Positions 1-9,013 are shown, numbered from the stretch's first letter. The stretch is 64,000 bases of DNA from Leptothrix discophora (GCF_030705305.1 NZ_JAUZEE010000008.1:124001-188000); one strand, 5' to 3'. Notes: generated from the letters alone by a model not told the origin. Numbers and translations are program-made.

Positions 1-414
1 GCCTTCGGCATCGTCGCCCAGGACTACGCCCAGAGCGCGCAGGCCTGCGGCCAGGCGGCCGAGGCGCTGGTGCGGCTCAAGGAACTGCATGCCAAGGCAC
101 CGACGTCCGACCTGCTCGGGGCGGTGCTGGCGCTCGAACCCGATCCGCAGGAGCGGCGACGCCTGCTGCTGCAGCAGGTACAGGCCCACAACAGCCTGAG
201 CGCGGCGCTGCGGCTGGTCCAGGAGCCGGCACCCGCCGCGCTGCTGACCGAGGCCGAACGCGGCGCCCTGCAACAGTCGCTGGCGGCCGCCGCCAAGCCG
301 CTGCGCCGCTACCGCTGTGCCGCCTGCGGCTTCGAGGCCCAGCAGTACTTCTGGCAATGCCCGGGCTGCCACGGCTGGGACACCTTCCCGCCGCGCCGCC
401 TTGAGGACAGCTGA
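1..414 (+). CDS. lapB: LapB, lipopolysaccharide assembly protein B (C-terminal part, 5' end outside window)
   Basis: Only the last 137 residues are present and the reading frame is open from base 1. The visible part is helical TPR-like sequence followed by a C-terminal rubredoxin-type zinc/iron ribbon with CAACGF and CPGCHGWDTF, ending RRLEDS. This cysteine knuckle after TPRs is the hallmark of LapB (YciM). LapB is an inner-membrane protein that, in enterobacteria, promotes FtsH degradation of LpxC and so limits LPS synthesis. It converges on waaC with a 15-nt gap, so it borders the LPS operon but is transcribed towards it. Confidence 0.9.
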   Translation, partial: AFGIVAQDYAQSAQACGQAAEALVRLKELHAKAPTSDLLGAVLALEPDPQERRRLLLQQVQAHNSLSAALRLVQEPAPAALLTEAERGALQQSLAAAAKPLRRYRCAACGFEAQQYFWQCPGCHGWDTFPPRRLEDS

Positions 415-429
415 CCCCGCGCGACCCGA

Positions 430-1428
430 TCAGCCGGCGTGCCGGACCGCCTCGTCAAGGGCGGCCTCGACCTCGGCCAGCGGCGGCACCTGGCCCTTGC
501 CACCGAAGCTGCGCACGTGGCCCGAGCCGGTCACGCCGGCCAGGCCGGGTTCGTGGTCGCAGTAGATGCCCACCGTCGGCCGCGCATGGGCGGCGGCGAG
601 GTGGGTGAAGCCGGTGTCCAGCCCGACGACGACCCGGGCGCCGGCCAGCACCGCGCCGGCATCGGCCACGCTCAGGAAGGGCGGCACGACCGCCCCGGCG
701 TCGCTGCCCTCGGCCAGCCGCTGTGCCAGCGCCTGTTCGGCCGGGCTGCCCCACAGGATCACCGGCGTCCAGCCCAGGCCCCGGATGCGCCGTGCCAGGT
801 GCGCCCAGCGGTCTTCCGGCCAGAGCTTCTCGGGTCGGCTGGCACAGGGGATCAGGACCGCGTACGGCTTTGGCGCCTGCCAGCTGCTGACCGGCGGCTT
901 CAGGCCGAAATCGGGCGTGTCGGTCGGCCGGGCGTAGCCCAGGTGATCGGCCGCGAGCGCGCGGTTGCGCACCACCGCATGCGCGTCGCGCGAGACCGAG
1001 GCCTTGTGCGCATAGAACAGCGATGCCAGCGGCTCGCGGATGCTGTGCCAGTCGTAGCCGGCGCGCGGCCCGTGCGCCTGCACGGCCCACAGCACGCTCT
1101 TGAGCAGGCCCTGGAAGTCGATCACGAGGTCATAGCGCTCCGCCTGCAGCTCGCGCCTGAGCGCCGCGATGGCCGCGCGCGTCTCGGGCTTGCCGAGTGA
1201 CTTGCGCCACTTGCGCCAGGCGACCGGCATCACCTTGCAGACGGCGGGATGGGCTGCGGGAATGGCCGCGAACGGCGCCTCGACCAGCCAGTCGATCACC
1301 GCGCCGGGATGGGCGCGGGCGATGTCGCTGACGGCCGGCAGCGCATGCACCACGTCGCCCATCGAGGTGGTCTTGACGACGAGGATGCGCGGCGGCCGTC
1401 CGCTCGGCAGCGGGGCGCGATCAGCCAC
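430..1428 (-). CDS. waaC: Lipopolysaccharide heptosyltransferase I (WaaC-like, GT9)
   Basis: Predicted 332-residue GT9 glycosyltransferase that adds the first heptose to Kdo2-lipid A at the inner face of the cytoplasmic membrane. It begins with RILVVKTTSMGDVVHALPA, the WaaC donor-binding start, and has the GT9 C-terminal pattern GLDTGFTHLAAA. The GTG start at 1428 is chosen because AGAAGG lies six bases upstream and because homology begins there. A longer in-frame opening to 1656 only shadows the previous gene. The start overlaps the DUF4254 stop by eight bases, implying translational coupling as last gene of the glycan operon. Confidence 0.9.
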   Translation of the reverse strand: MADRAPLPSGRPPRILVVKTTSMGDVVHALPAVSDIARAHPGAVIDWLVEAPFAAIPAAHPAVCKVMPVAWRKWRKSLGKPETRAAIAALRRELQAERYDLVIDFQGLLKSVLWAVQAHGPRAGYDWHSIREPLASLFYAHKASVSRDAHAVVRNRALAADHLGYARPTDTPDFGLKPPVSSWQAPKPYAVLIPCASRPEKLWPEDRWAHLARRIRGLGWTPVILWGSPAEQALAQRLAEGSDAGAVVPPFLSVADAGAVLAGARVVVGLDTGFTHLAAAHARPTVGIYCDHEPGLAGVTGSGHVRSFGGKGQVPPLAEVEAALDEAVRHAG

Positions 1429-2104
1429 CCGCAGCCTTCTGTCCGGCGGCCTGCTGCTGCGCCTTCTGCTCGGCCACCAGGGCCGGGTTGAAGCGCGCGT
1501 CGTTGTACATCTTGAACTGGCGATAGACCTTGAAGTAGGCCTTGCCGGCGGCGCAATCGGCCAGCAGCCCGTCCAGGCAATCGCCCAGGTCGGCACGCTG
1601 CTGCAGCAGGCGCTCGAGCTTGACCTGCGAACTGGCGCGGTGCGCGTCGTCGACATCGGTGCGCAGCGTCTGCTTGCGCATCGCGTCGATCTTCAGCGCC
1701 ATGATCGACATGCGGTCGATCATGCTGCCAGCGGTCTCGCTGTTGAGCCGGGCACCCGCCGGCACCGTGCTGCGCGGCGCATCGCTGCGGGCCGATTCGG
1801 CATCGACCAGCCCCAACCCGATCAGCAACAACTCGTCGACCCGCTCGGTCGCATCGTTGCGCGCCTGGTTGTAGCCATCGATCGCGCGCTTGTTCTTGGC
1901 GATCTCCGCATCACTGACCGTGGTCCGCCGCGCCAGATCTTCCTCGGCCCACAGCAGGCAGTTGTTGCGGTGGTTGGTCGCGACCCAGTGCCACAGCGGC
2001 TCGGACGGGAGCAGGGCGGTGTCAGCGGGCCAGGCGGGGGTGGCGAGGAGGCGGTCGTGGAGTTGGGCGACGGCCAAGGATTGGAGGGTGTTCTGGTCGG
2101 TCAT
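1421..2104 (-). CDS. DUF4254 domain protein
   Basis: Protein of 227 residues starting MTDQNTLQSLAVAQLHD. It contains LLWAEEDLARR near residue 50 and a long helical C-terminal half with MIDRMSIMALKIDAMRKQT, both typical of the DUF4254 family. The biochemical role of the family is not established. Members are often found inside LPS or capsule glycosyltransferase clusters, as here. The ATG at 2104 is preferred over an upstream ATG that overlaps the preceding gene. It is coupled to waaC by overlap. Confidence 0.75.
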   Translation of the reverse strand: MTDQNTLQSLAVAQLHDRLLATPAWPADTALLPSEPLWHWVATNHRNNCLLWAEEDLARRTTVSDAEIAKNKRAIDGYNQARNDATERVDELLLIGLGLVDAESARSDAPRSTVPAGARLNSETAGSMIDRMSIMALKIDAMRKQTLRTDVDDAHRASSQVKLERLLQQRADLGDCLDGLLADCAAGKAYFKVYRQFKMYNDARFNPALVAEQKAQQQAAGQKAAGG

Positions 2105-2156
2105 GTCGGATCTGATGGTGGGTTGGGGGTCGTGTCTTGCTGGCTGCCGAGCCGGT

Positions 2157-3059
2157 TCATGAACCAAAGTACAACTCGCACTTCTCGATGAATCTTCGAA
2201 CGCTCTGGTTGGCCTCGATTTCTTGCTCTTTCAGCCGCGGCAGCAACAGGGGGACGCTCTCGCGTGCCGCATCCAGATTGTCCCAGCCGAGCGCGACACC
2301 ATATCGATCGCGTTCATCCGGATACCAGCTCGCGAGGGACATGCCCTCTTCAGGCACGACGATGGAATCACATCCGCAAAGTGCCGCGAACTGTGAGTAC
2401 ATGGTGTATGGATCGTAGGAAATGCAGGTCTTGACCCGGTTGAACACGGCAGCGGCCTCACGATGGCTCAGCCCGTCGATCTTGATCGAGCGGGTGGTGT
2501 CGTGGATCATGGGGCGATGCGCACCTTTGCGCAAGATGTAGCACACGCCTTCGCGATCACCGAAGTTGGTTCGTTTGTAGATGTCATCGCGAATGAATAC
2601 GGTCCTGAGGAGGTTGTCAGGATCTGGATTCAGACTGGGATCATTGAATGCATTCTGAAAGAAGAAGAACTTGTCGTTCTTCCCGTAGTTGATGCGCCCG
2701 GTATGGAAGCCAGGCTTGTGCAGCAACCAGCGCACGACATGACGGGCCTGCAGCGGGTTTCCGTCCACCACCTCCGGATAGATCACGATGGCATCCCTGA
2801 CATCTGCCGCCGTGGCGATCGCCGTGTGAAAGCCAGGGAAGGTCCGGTATTCACCATGCTTGCGCCGCCAGCGCCGCTCCATGCGGCGCCGATGCAGGTA
2901 ATGAAAGGGTCGCCAAGGATCGAACAGGGCATTCATCGAAGGCCAGAGCAAGGCCCTCACGCCGGCTTGGTTGAGAAGGTCGCACAGGCGATGCAGGACC
3001 AAGGCTCCGCCGCTGTTTTCGTCAAAGCTGTTGGCGTAGATGACGTAGGTTTTGCTCAT
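2157..3059 (-). CDS. WavQ-like putative glycosyltransferase, LPS cluster
   Basis: Predicted 300-residue soluble protein starting MSKTYVIYANSFDENSGG. The N-terminal part looks like a Rossmann-type sugar-transferase half (alternating hydrophobic strands, IVIYPEVVDGNP, HVVRWLLHKPGFH). The C-terminal half holds CISYDPYTMYSQFAALCGCDS and VVPEEG, resembling WavQ-type LPS core proteins. I recognise the similarity only loosely, and the donor sugar cannot be read from sequence. Base composition is clearly richer in A+T than waaC or the GT9 gene (27 G+C in bases 2641-2700). It lies 119 nt after GT17 in the same direction. Confidence 0.55.
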   Translation of the reverse strand: MSKTYVIYANSFDENSGGALVLHRLCDLLNQAGVRALLWPSMNALFDPWRPFHYLHRRRMERRWRRKHGEYRTFPGFHTAIATAADVRDAIVIYPEVVDGNPLQARHVVRWLLHKPGFHTGRINYGKNDKFFFFQNAFNDPSLNPDPDNLLRTVFIRDDIYKRTNFGDREGVCYILRKGAHRPMIHDTTRSIKIDGLSHREAAAVFNRVKTCISYDPYTMYSQFAALCGCDSIVVPEEGMSLASWYPDERDRYGVALGWDNLDAARESVPLLLPRLKEQEIEANQSVRRFIEKCELYFGS

Positions 3060-3178
3060 CGGTCGATGTTTCGAGAGTGCCGGTTGGACTTCTGATCGTG
3101 AGGAGCGGCGAACCTATTTGATCATCTTGGCAGCGCTGGCTGCAGGTTGTGGGGCGTTTCGTTCAGGTTGGCATGGCG

Positions 3179-3982
3179 TCAGAAGATCAACGACCTGAAT
3201 TTCTCCGGACGCTTGCAGATCGGCTCGGGGAAGGACTCGTCGATCTCGATCCTGTTGAACCTTGCACCTGTCTTGAAAATGTCCACGCCACGTTCGATGC
3301 ACGACTTGATGTGCGCTGAATCGACGAATTCCGGCTTGTTGTATTCCTGATGCGAAAAGGACCTGATCTCTTCGATGGTCATCAGGTAGCTGAAATGCCA
3401 GCCTCCTGGCTTCAGGTGCTGCGTATGTTTTCGACTCAGCAGTCGGTGTCTGGCCCTGAAAGGTCCGGCGAACTTCTGGCTTCTCGGTATCCTGAGTTCC
3501 TTGAAATGACGCCTGAAGTGGTCGACGGTCGTGATCCTGATATTCAGATCTGGATTTTCCGATACCAGCGCGTTGTTCAGGGTATACCAGCTGATGCGTT
3601 GTTCGAGTACGGCGGACCCGTACTTTTCGCGGTTGTCGTGCCTGATGACGTGCGGATTTGGAATCTCATCCCCGTCCGACAAGATGATCCAGTCGTGCGA
3701 TGCTGCCTGGGCGAAACCACGTTGCAGTGCTTCGCGCTGGGCGTGTTCGATCTTCCAGGCGTCGGCGGGATCTTCGCTCAGGTTGTCGATCTTGATGTGG
3801 TGGATCTTGTGCCGGTACTCGGGAACATCGTTGATGTTGAACCGGAGTGGCTTCGGCTTGCCCGTGAAGGTTCGAGTGGCTTGCGCAATGACGAATGGGT
3901 CGACATGGGCATCGAGGGTTTCGAGCCGCAGCTTGAGCAAGGCCCGCTCGTCGTTGTCGGTGAAGCAGTCGAAGATCTTCAT
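3179..3982 (-). CDS. Glycosyltransferase family 17 protein
   Basis: Protein of 267 residues starting MKIFDCFTDNDERALLKLRL. The N-terminal pattern (KIFDCF..F.NE-like, LE.R...L), the central WIILSDGDEIPN with an acidic metal-binding DGDE motif near residue 103, and the late GGWHFSYL identify GT17. The named family member is the animal bisecting N-acetylglucosaminyltransferase MGAT3; bacterial members sit in LPS and capsule loci with unknown acceptors. It starts nine bases after the stop of the DUF5672 gene. Like its downstream neighbour it is AT-richer than the surrounding genes. Confidence 0.8.
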   Translation of the reverse strand: MKIFDCFTDNDERALLKLRLETLDAHVDPFVIAQATRTFTGKPKPLRFNINDVPEYRHKIHHIKIDNLSEDPADAWKIEHAQREALQRGFAQAASHDWIILSDGDEIPNPHVIRHDNREKYGSAVLEQRISWYTLNNALVSENPDLNIRITTVDHFRRHFKELRIPRSQKFAGPFRARHRLLSRKHTQHLKPGGWHFSYLMTIEEIRSFSHQEYNKPEFVDSAHIKSCIERGVDIFKTGARFNRIEIDESFPEPICKRPEKFRSLIF

Positions 3983-3991
3983 GTCGAGGCC

Positions 3992-4840
3992 TCAGGGGGA
4001 ATGTCGGGGAGACATCGAATGTCTGACGCGCTGACCGATCCGGGCTGCCTTGAGCAGGAGCCTCAGCCGCCAAGTCCGCCGATCCCGCATCCCCAGCCGG
4101 CGCCGCATGTCGAGCAACTTCTGCGCCGTCGTCAGCCTTCCTGCGCCGATCAGCTGGCGGCACAGGTCGTGTGCATCCAGACCGCGCGCCATGCTGTCGG
4201 GCAGGCGGTCGATCAGGTGGTCCAGCTCTTCGGATGGCATGACGCGATCCATGTTGAAGAGGCCGTGGAAACCGAAGGTCGGGCCGCTGGCCGGGATGCG
4301 TTCGTGAGCGAAGCGCGAGGCGAGGTCGATCGGGGCGAAGCGGATGCCGTGGACCTGTTCGAGGCGCTCGCGGTTCTCGTGGCAGATGCAGATGTCCTCG
4401 GGGTGGTGGATGGCCAGCGCCGTGTCCTGCATCGCCTGCAGCAGCTTCTTCGATCGGAGCGAGAAGCCGCCGTTGCCGACCGCGCGTTCGGGCGGCTCGC
4501 CGCGCAGTGGGGCGCCGACGTAGTCGCAGGCGAGGAAGCGCGGGTCCCAGGCCGAGGCGTCGAGCACGTAGCCGTCCCACTGGACGACCAGGACGTGCGA
4601 GGTCCGTACATGCGCATCGAGGCCGCGCAACATGAAATGCGAGTACTCGGGCACGCTGTCGATGGCGATGTCGATGCGCTCGACGCCATCGGGCACCTCG
4701 CCGGTCCAGCGGGCGTCGGTGAACAGGACCGTGCGTCCGAAGTCGACCTGGGTGCGACAGCGCGCCAGTGCCTCGAGCGCGAGTTCCGGCAGCCGGGTGT
4801 CGACACAGGCGAGGGTGACGTCGGGCAGTCTCAGGCGCAT
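3992..4840 (-). CDS. DUF5672 family protein, probable glycosyltransferase
   Basis: Protein of 282 residues starting MRLRLPDVTLACVDT. Recognisable DUF5672 blocks are DSVPEYSHFMLRGL, VVQWDGYVLD, CDYVGAPL, GNGGFSLRSKK and FGFHGLFNM; the QWDG and GNGGFS segments look like a GT-A nucleotide-sugar fold. The family is found in LPS and capsule gene groups; no substrate is known. The ATG at 4840 is used because it follows the previous stop by seven bases; upstream in-frame residues overlap the GT4 gene and lack homology. Confidence 0.75.
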   Translation of the reverse strand: MRLRLPDVTLACVDTRLPELALEALARCRTQVDFGRTVLFTDARWTGEVPDGVERIDIAIDSVPEYSHFMLRGLDAHVRTSHVLVVQWDGYVLDASAWDPRFLACDYVGAPLRGEPPERAVGNGGFSLRSKKLLQAMQDTALAIHHPEDICICHENRERLEQVHGIRFAPIDLASRFAHERIPASGPTFGFHGLFNMDRVMPSEELDHLIDRLPDSMARGLDAHDLCRQLIGAGRLTTAQKLLDMRRRLGMRDRRTWRLRLLLKAARIGQRVRHSMSPRHSP

Positions 4841-4847
4841 GGTCTCG

Positions 4848-5942
4848 TCAGGTTCGGGCCGAAGGGGCGAGGGTGCGCAGGTAGAGCGCCAGGCAGGCGT
4901 CGGCGCAGGCGGTCCAGCTGAAGCCGGCTGCGCGCCGCCGCAGGGCATCACGGTGCGATGGGGCCTGGGCGCGTGTCAGTCCAGCCTCGATCACGGCCCG
5001 CATCCTCGCCGGCGCGAAGTCGTCGAAGTAGTCGGCGACCTCGCCACCGACCTCCGGCAGCGAGGTCAGGCGCGACAGGAACACCGGCACGCCGAAGTGC
5101 ATGGCCTCGATCGGTGGCAGGCCGAAACCCTCGGTCCAGGACGGGAACAGGAAGCCACCGGCGTGGGCATACAGCCAAGCCTTGGCGCCCTCGTCGAGGT
5201 CGAGCCGGATCCGCACGTTGTGAAGGCCGCGCTGTTCGACCTGCTGGCGAACCTCGGCGGTGTAGGGACTGGTCGCACCAGCGAGCACAAAGGCCTGTTC
5301 GGGCCAGTGGGCCGCCAGGTCCAGCAGCGACTGGATGTTCTTGCTGGGCGCCATCCGGCTGATGTGCAGCAGGTAGCCGCAAGCCGGATCGATGCCGTCG
5401 ACCGCTTGCCGCGTCACGCCGGTCAGGTCGGTCGCGCCGTTGTGGATCACGACCGGTGCGTGCGCAAGGGGCCCCAGTTCACGTTGGATGTCGGCAGCGA
5501 CGTGGTGGGTGATGGCGATCACCGCGTCGCGCGCCAGCAGGCGACGACGGGTGCGCGCGCGGTAGCGCTCGATCTTGTCGGCCGACTTGGTGTGCAGGAA
5601 GTTCAGGTCATGCACCGTCTCGACATGTCGCTGCGTGCCCAGCGGTGGACGCAGCCGGATGTGCTGGTGCAGCGTGTGCCAGAGCGCGAACCGCGTCGCC
5701 CGCAGATGCAGCCAGCGCTGGGTCGTGTGCGTGCCGAGATAGCCGATACCGTCACCGAAGACGCCGTGGAACTCGGCTGGCATGTGGACGTGCAGCCGGA
5801 TGCCGTGCTGTTCGCGCAGTTCGTCCGCACGGCCAGCCAGGCCCAGGCAGAGCTGACGGGAGAACTCTCCCAGGCCGTCGTGCCAATGGCTGATCCGGCC
5901 CAGGCTCAGGCCGATGTGGCGGATGCCGGTCTCTGTCCTCAT
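4848..5942 (-). CDS. Glycosyltransferase family 4 (group 1) protein
   Basis: Protein of 364 residues starting MRTETGIRHIGLSLGRI. It has the GT-B fold layout of GT4: an N-terminal domain with GLGEFSRQL, an interdomain LLHISRMAPSKN, and the C-terminal signature FPSWTEGFGLPPIEAMHFGVPV. The EGFGLPPIEA segment carries the retaining-enzyme E(x7)E motif. It probably adds a hexose to the LPS core or another surface glycan. Its ATG overlaps the stop of the GT9 gene by four bases (ATGA), so the two are translationally coupled. Confidence 0.85.
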   Translation of the reverse strand: MRTETGIRHIGLSLGRISHWHDGLGEFSRQLCLGLAGRADELREQHGIRLHVHMPAEFHGVFGDGIGYLGTHTTQRWLHLRATRFALWHTLHQHIRLRPPLGTQRHVETVHDLNFLHTKSADKIERYRARTRRRLLARDAVIAITHHVAADIQRELGPLAHAPVVIHNGATDLTGVTRQAVDGIDPACGYLLHISRMAPSKNIQSLLDLAAHWPEQAFVLAGATSPYTAEVRQQVEQRGLHNVRIRLDLDEGAKAWLYAHAGGFLFPSWTEGFGLPPIEAMHFGVPVFLSRLTSLPEVGGEVADYFDDFAPARMRAVIEAGLTRAQAPSHRDALRRRAAGFSWTACADACLALYLRTLAPSART

Positions 5943-6886
5943 CGCGACAGCAGCGCTTCGGTCCGGGTCATCACCTCGTCGACCGTCGGCCACTCGGGCC
6001 AGCAGCGGGCGATGGTGACGTCGGTGCCCCAGGGTGCCCATTGCTCCGGCTTGGTCGGCCCCAGCACGCTGAGCACCGGCACGCCGACGGCGGCCGCCAG
6101 GTGCGCCGGTCCGGTGTCGTTGCTCACCACCAGCGCGGCGCGGCGCAGCAGCCCGCCGTAGACGCCAAGCTTGACGCCGGCGAGCAGCTTCACGCCGGGA
6201 TGTGCGCCCGTGATGATCGTGTCCTCGCCCGGTCCCGGGCAGGCGACCACGTCTCGTCCGGTTTGCAGCAGGGCCTGGGTGTAGGCAGCGAACGAGGGCC
6301 AGGTCTTGTCCTGCTTCTCGAACTGCCCGCCCGCGAACGGGCAGATGACCACGAATCCGGGGCGCACACCGGCGGACGCCAGTCGGGCGTCTGCCTCGGC
6401 CTGGTCCGCGGGCCGGGTCTTCAGGGCGATCGACGGGGGCGGCGAGGCATCGATGTTCAGGAAGCGGCAGGCCAGCTCCCAATAGCTCGTCAGCGCGTGC
6501 CCGCCGTAGGTGATGGGCTCGCTGCGGCTCAGAAGGAAGCCGCGTGCCTCCTGGGCATAGCCGACCGCCTTCAGGCCAGCCAGGCGCATCTCCAGCGCAC
6601 CGGAAAAGGACGTCGGGAAGACGACGGCGTTCTCGCGCCGGTCAAATCCGGGATCGATGGTCCGCGCCGCCTGACGCAATTCGCGCAGCTGTGCCACGCG
6701 GGCACCCAGCTTGGCGGGACGCACATGCACCGGCCAGCCCTGGCCCGCCAGCAGCGCCGGTGCCCAGCCCTTGCCGACCAGCACCGGGGCATGTCCGTGG
6801 GCTTCCAGAAGCTGCAAGGCGGGCACGCCGAGGATCACGTCACCGACCCAGTTGCGCAGTCGGACGATCAGGGGACGGGGAGTCAT
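5939..6886 (-). CDS. Glycosyltransferase family 9 (heptosyltransferase II-like)
   Basis: Protein of 315 residues. It starts MTPRPLIVRLRNWVGDVILG, the GT9 donor-domain start, and carries VVSNDTGPAHLAAAVGVPVLSVLGPTKP split over the C-terminal domain, the classic WaaF/GT9 pattern. The role is probably addition of a heptose to the inner LPS core, though paralogues with other donors exist, so no symbol is given. It is the first gene of the seven-gene operon that runs down to waaC; the promoter should lie in the 311-nt divergent gap upstream of 6886. Confidence 0.85.
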   Translation of the reverse strand: MTPRPLIVRLRNWVGDVILGVPALQLLEAHGHAPVLVGKGWAPALLAGQGWPVHVRPAKLGARVAQLRELRQAARTIDPGFDRRENAVVFPTSFSGALEMRLAGLKAVGYAQEARGFLLSRSEPITYGGHALTSYWELACRFLNIDASPPPSIALKTRPADQAEADARLASAGVRPGFVVICPFAGGQFEKQDKTWPSFAAYTQALLQTGRDVVACPGPGEDTIITGAHPGVKLLAGVKLGVYGGLLRRAALVVSNDTGPAHLAAAVGVPVLSVLGPTKPEQWAPWGTDVTIARCWPEWPTVDEVMTRTEALLSR

Positions 6887-7197
6887 GGGTGTCGGATGTG
6901 CGCTCGCGGGCGCAGGGGTTCGGTGAGCGGCAGGATGGTCCGCGTCGGGACCGTCGACAAGGGGCGGGATTATCGCCGTCGACTCTTGCCCGACCCCGCT
7001 TCGGTCCACTCCGCTGGGGGCACCCGTCGCGGTGGCGCACTCCCCCTCCAGAGGGTGCCTCGGGGGAATGTCAGATCCGCCGCCGCTGCCTATGGTTCAG
7101 CCGTGGCGGGTTGACCGCCACAGGCGCCGCAGCCGGTTGCGGATGCTGCCGCCCCGACCCAGCGGGCACGGGTGCGGCGGCGACATGAGGGGTTCGC
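6887..7197. other. Divergent intergenic region, GT9 operon / comEA-like gene
   Basis: About 311 bases without a convincing gene. It should carry promoters for both flanking genes, but I cannot assign clear -35/-10 boxes. Visible structure: an inverted pair GGCACCC (7019-7025) and GGGTGCC (7053-7059), and GAGGGG at 7187-7192 as a ribosome site for the rightward gene. Confidence 0.5.
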
Positions 7198-7530
7198 ATG
7201 TTCAAGTTCCTGATCGCCACCTTGCTGGCACTGTTCACCGGCCTGTCCATGGCGGCCGTCGACCTCAACAAGGGCTCACAGGCCGAGCTGGAATCGGTCA
7301 AGGGCATCGGCCCGGCGATGTCCGGGCGCATCCTCGACGAGCGCAAGAAGAGCGTCTTCAAGGACTGGGACGACTTCATGTCGCGGGTCAAGGGCGTCAA
7401 GACCGCCAGCGCCACCCGCTTCTCGGCGGCCGGCCTGACGGTCAATGGCACGACCTATCCGGGCGGGGCGGGCGGTGCCGCCGCCAAACCCGACAAGGCG
7501 GACAAGTCCGACAAGGCGGCCAAGAAGTGA
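7198..7530 (+). CDS. ComEA-like exported helix-hairpin-helix DNA-binding protein
   Basis: Protein of 110 residues. Residues 1-19 (MFKFLIATLLALFTGLSMA) form a signal peptide. Residues 20-83 are a ComEA-type double helix-hairpin-helix with VDLNKGSQAELESVKGIGP and SRVKGVKTASA. The tail is lysine/alanine-rich (KPDKADKSDKAAKK). Such small periplasmic proteins bind double-stranded DNA during natural transformation; without the other com genes nearby this role stays inferred. GAGGGG precedes the ATG by five bases. It is monocistronic, followed convergently by the patatin gene. Confidence 0.8.
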   Translation: MFKFLIATLLALFTGLSMAAVDLNKGSQAELESVKGIGPAMSGRILDERKKSVFKDWDDFMSRVKGVKTASATRFSAAGLTVNGTTYPGGAGGAAAKPDKADKSDKAAKK

Positions 7531-7570
7531 CGGCCTGAGGGCGGTCCCATCCGGTCGAGTGGCGCGCCCG

Positions 7571-9013
7571 TCAGCGCGGCGGCGGGTGCCGGATGGTCGT
7601 CGACTGCGTGATCGTCGACTCGGCGATCGCCGAATCCGAGATCGCCGACTCCGAGATCGCCGACTGGGTCCTCGACGAGGGTGCAGCGTGCGTTGCCCGG
7701 CGTGCCGAAGGGTCCTCCCGCTGGGATGTCCCGGTTGCCGTCTGCCAGCCGAAGAAGGCGATGACTTCCTGGCGACGCGCCAGCGTGTCGGCCTGGCCCA
7801 GCGAGATCAGCGCACGGGTGTAGGCCGACTCGAACAGCAGGTAGCTCGACAGCGCGCCACCATGGGCCGGGATGCCTGCCGCCGGATCGGACACGCCGGG
7901 CGGCGGTTCGTGGCGATGGGCCCAGGTGGCGAGGCGGCCCCTGCGCTTGCCGTTGACCCCGACGCCGCGCAGCAGGGTGCGCACCGTCATCGGCAGGGCA
8001 TCGACATGCTGGGCCGCCAGATCGTCCAGACGTTGGCTGGGCGAGATCACCAGCGCCTCGATCGGCCGCAGCGGCGTGCGCGCCCGGGCCTCGGGTGGTA
8101 GCAGCGCCAGGGTGCTGTTGATGCGCTGCAAGCGTTCGACGTCCACCGCCAGCGCGTCCAGGAAGATGTTCGACAGCGCATGGCCGGCGATCTGCGCCAC
8201 GCTGGGGTAGTCGTCGCTGCCGCGGCGCTGGCCGAGCGGTTCGGTCATTCGGCCGGCGCCGACGATCAGCACGCGTTCGGCGCCCAGGTGCACCGCTGGC
8301 GAGATCGGCGCGGCCTGCCGCATCGAGCCGTCGCCGAACCATTCGCTGTCCTGGCCGATCGGCAGCTGGATGGCCGGGAAGACGAAGGGGATGGCCGACG
8401 AGGCCAGCAGGTGCTGTGCGTTCAGCGTCGTTCGCACCGCGATGCGTTGCGAACGCGTCCAGGGCGACAGGTCCTGCTCGGCTTCGTAGAAGGTGACGTG
8501 CTGGCCGCTGCTGTAGCTCGAGGCGGTCACCGCCAGCGCGTGGAGGTGGCCTTGGGACATCAGCATCGGCAGGCGCTCGAAGGGCACCAGACGGTGCAGC
8601 AGCGACTGCAGCGGGCTGTTGTCCAGCAGGGACTTCGGGCTGACGCGGCGCCAGCGCGCCATGGCCCAGCCGAAGGACATCATCGTCAGCCAGGGCGCGC
8701 CGGTGCGGATCATCGACAGCGAGTCGGCCCGGTAGACCTGCTCGGCATGCACGTTGCGCCAGAGGTCGGCGATCTCGGCGACGGCTTCCGCGAAGTCATC
8801 GCTGCGGCAGGCCAGTGCCGCCGCGTTGATCGCGCCGGCCGACGTGCCGGTGATGACCTGGAAGGGGTTGGCGCGTGGTGCCTTGCACTCGCGCGCGATG
8901 CGCATGACCGCCTCGAGCACGCCGACCTGGTAGGCGGCTCGGGCACCGCCGCCGGTCAGCAGCAGGCCGGTCACGGGGGGAACGGGGGCTGGCAGCTCGA
9001 CGGCAGCGTTCAT
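7571..9013 (-). CDS. Patatin-like phospholipase family protein
   Basis: Protein of 480 residues. The patatin fold is shown by the oxyanion-hole LLLTGGGARAAYQVG (residues 17-31), the nucleophile elbow GTSAG with Ser58, and the second catalytic site FGDGSMRQ with the Asp-Gly pair. A DUF3734-like helical extension follows. The enzyme should hydrolyse acyl esters of phospholipids or storage lipids. No signal peptide is seen. The last ~35 residues are a low-complexity run of five-residue units (SAISE, SAISD, SAIAE, STITQ) encoded by 15-bp tandem DNA units near 7617-7670. Confidence 0.88.
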   Translation of the reverse strand: MNAAVELPAPVPPVTGLLLTGGGARAAYQVGVLEAVMRIARECKAPRANPFQVITGTSAGAINAAALACRSDDFAEAVAEIADLWRNVHAEQVYRADSLSMIRTGAPWLTMMSFGWAMARWRRVSPKSLLDNSPLQSLLHRLVPFERLPMLMSQGHLHALAVTASSYSSGQHVTFYEAEQDLSPWTRSQRIAVRTTLNAQHLLASSAIPFVFPAIQLPIGQDSEWFGDGSMRQAAPISPAVHLGAERVLIVGAGRMTEPLGQRRGSDDYPSVAQIAGHALSNIFLDALAVDVERLQRINSTLALLPPEARARTPLRPIEALVISPSQRLDDLAAQHVDALPMTVRTLLRGVGVNGKRRGRLATWAHRHEPPPGVSDPAAGIPAHGGALSSYLLFESAYTRALISLGQADTLARRQEVIAFFGWQTATGTSQREDPSARRATHAAPSSRTQSAISESAISDSAIAESTITQSTTIRHPPPR

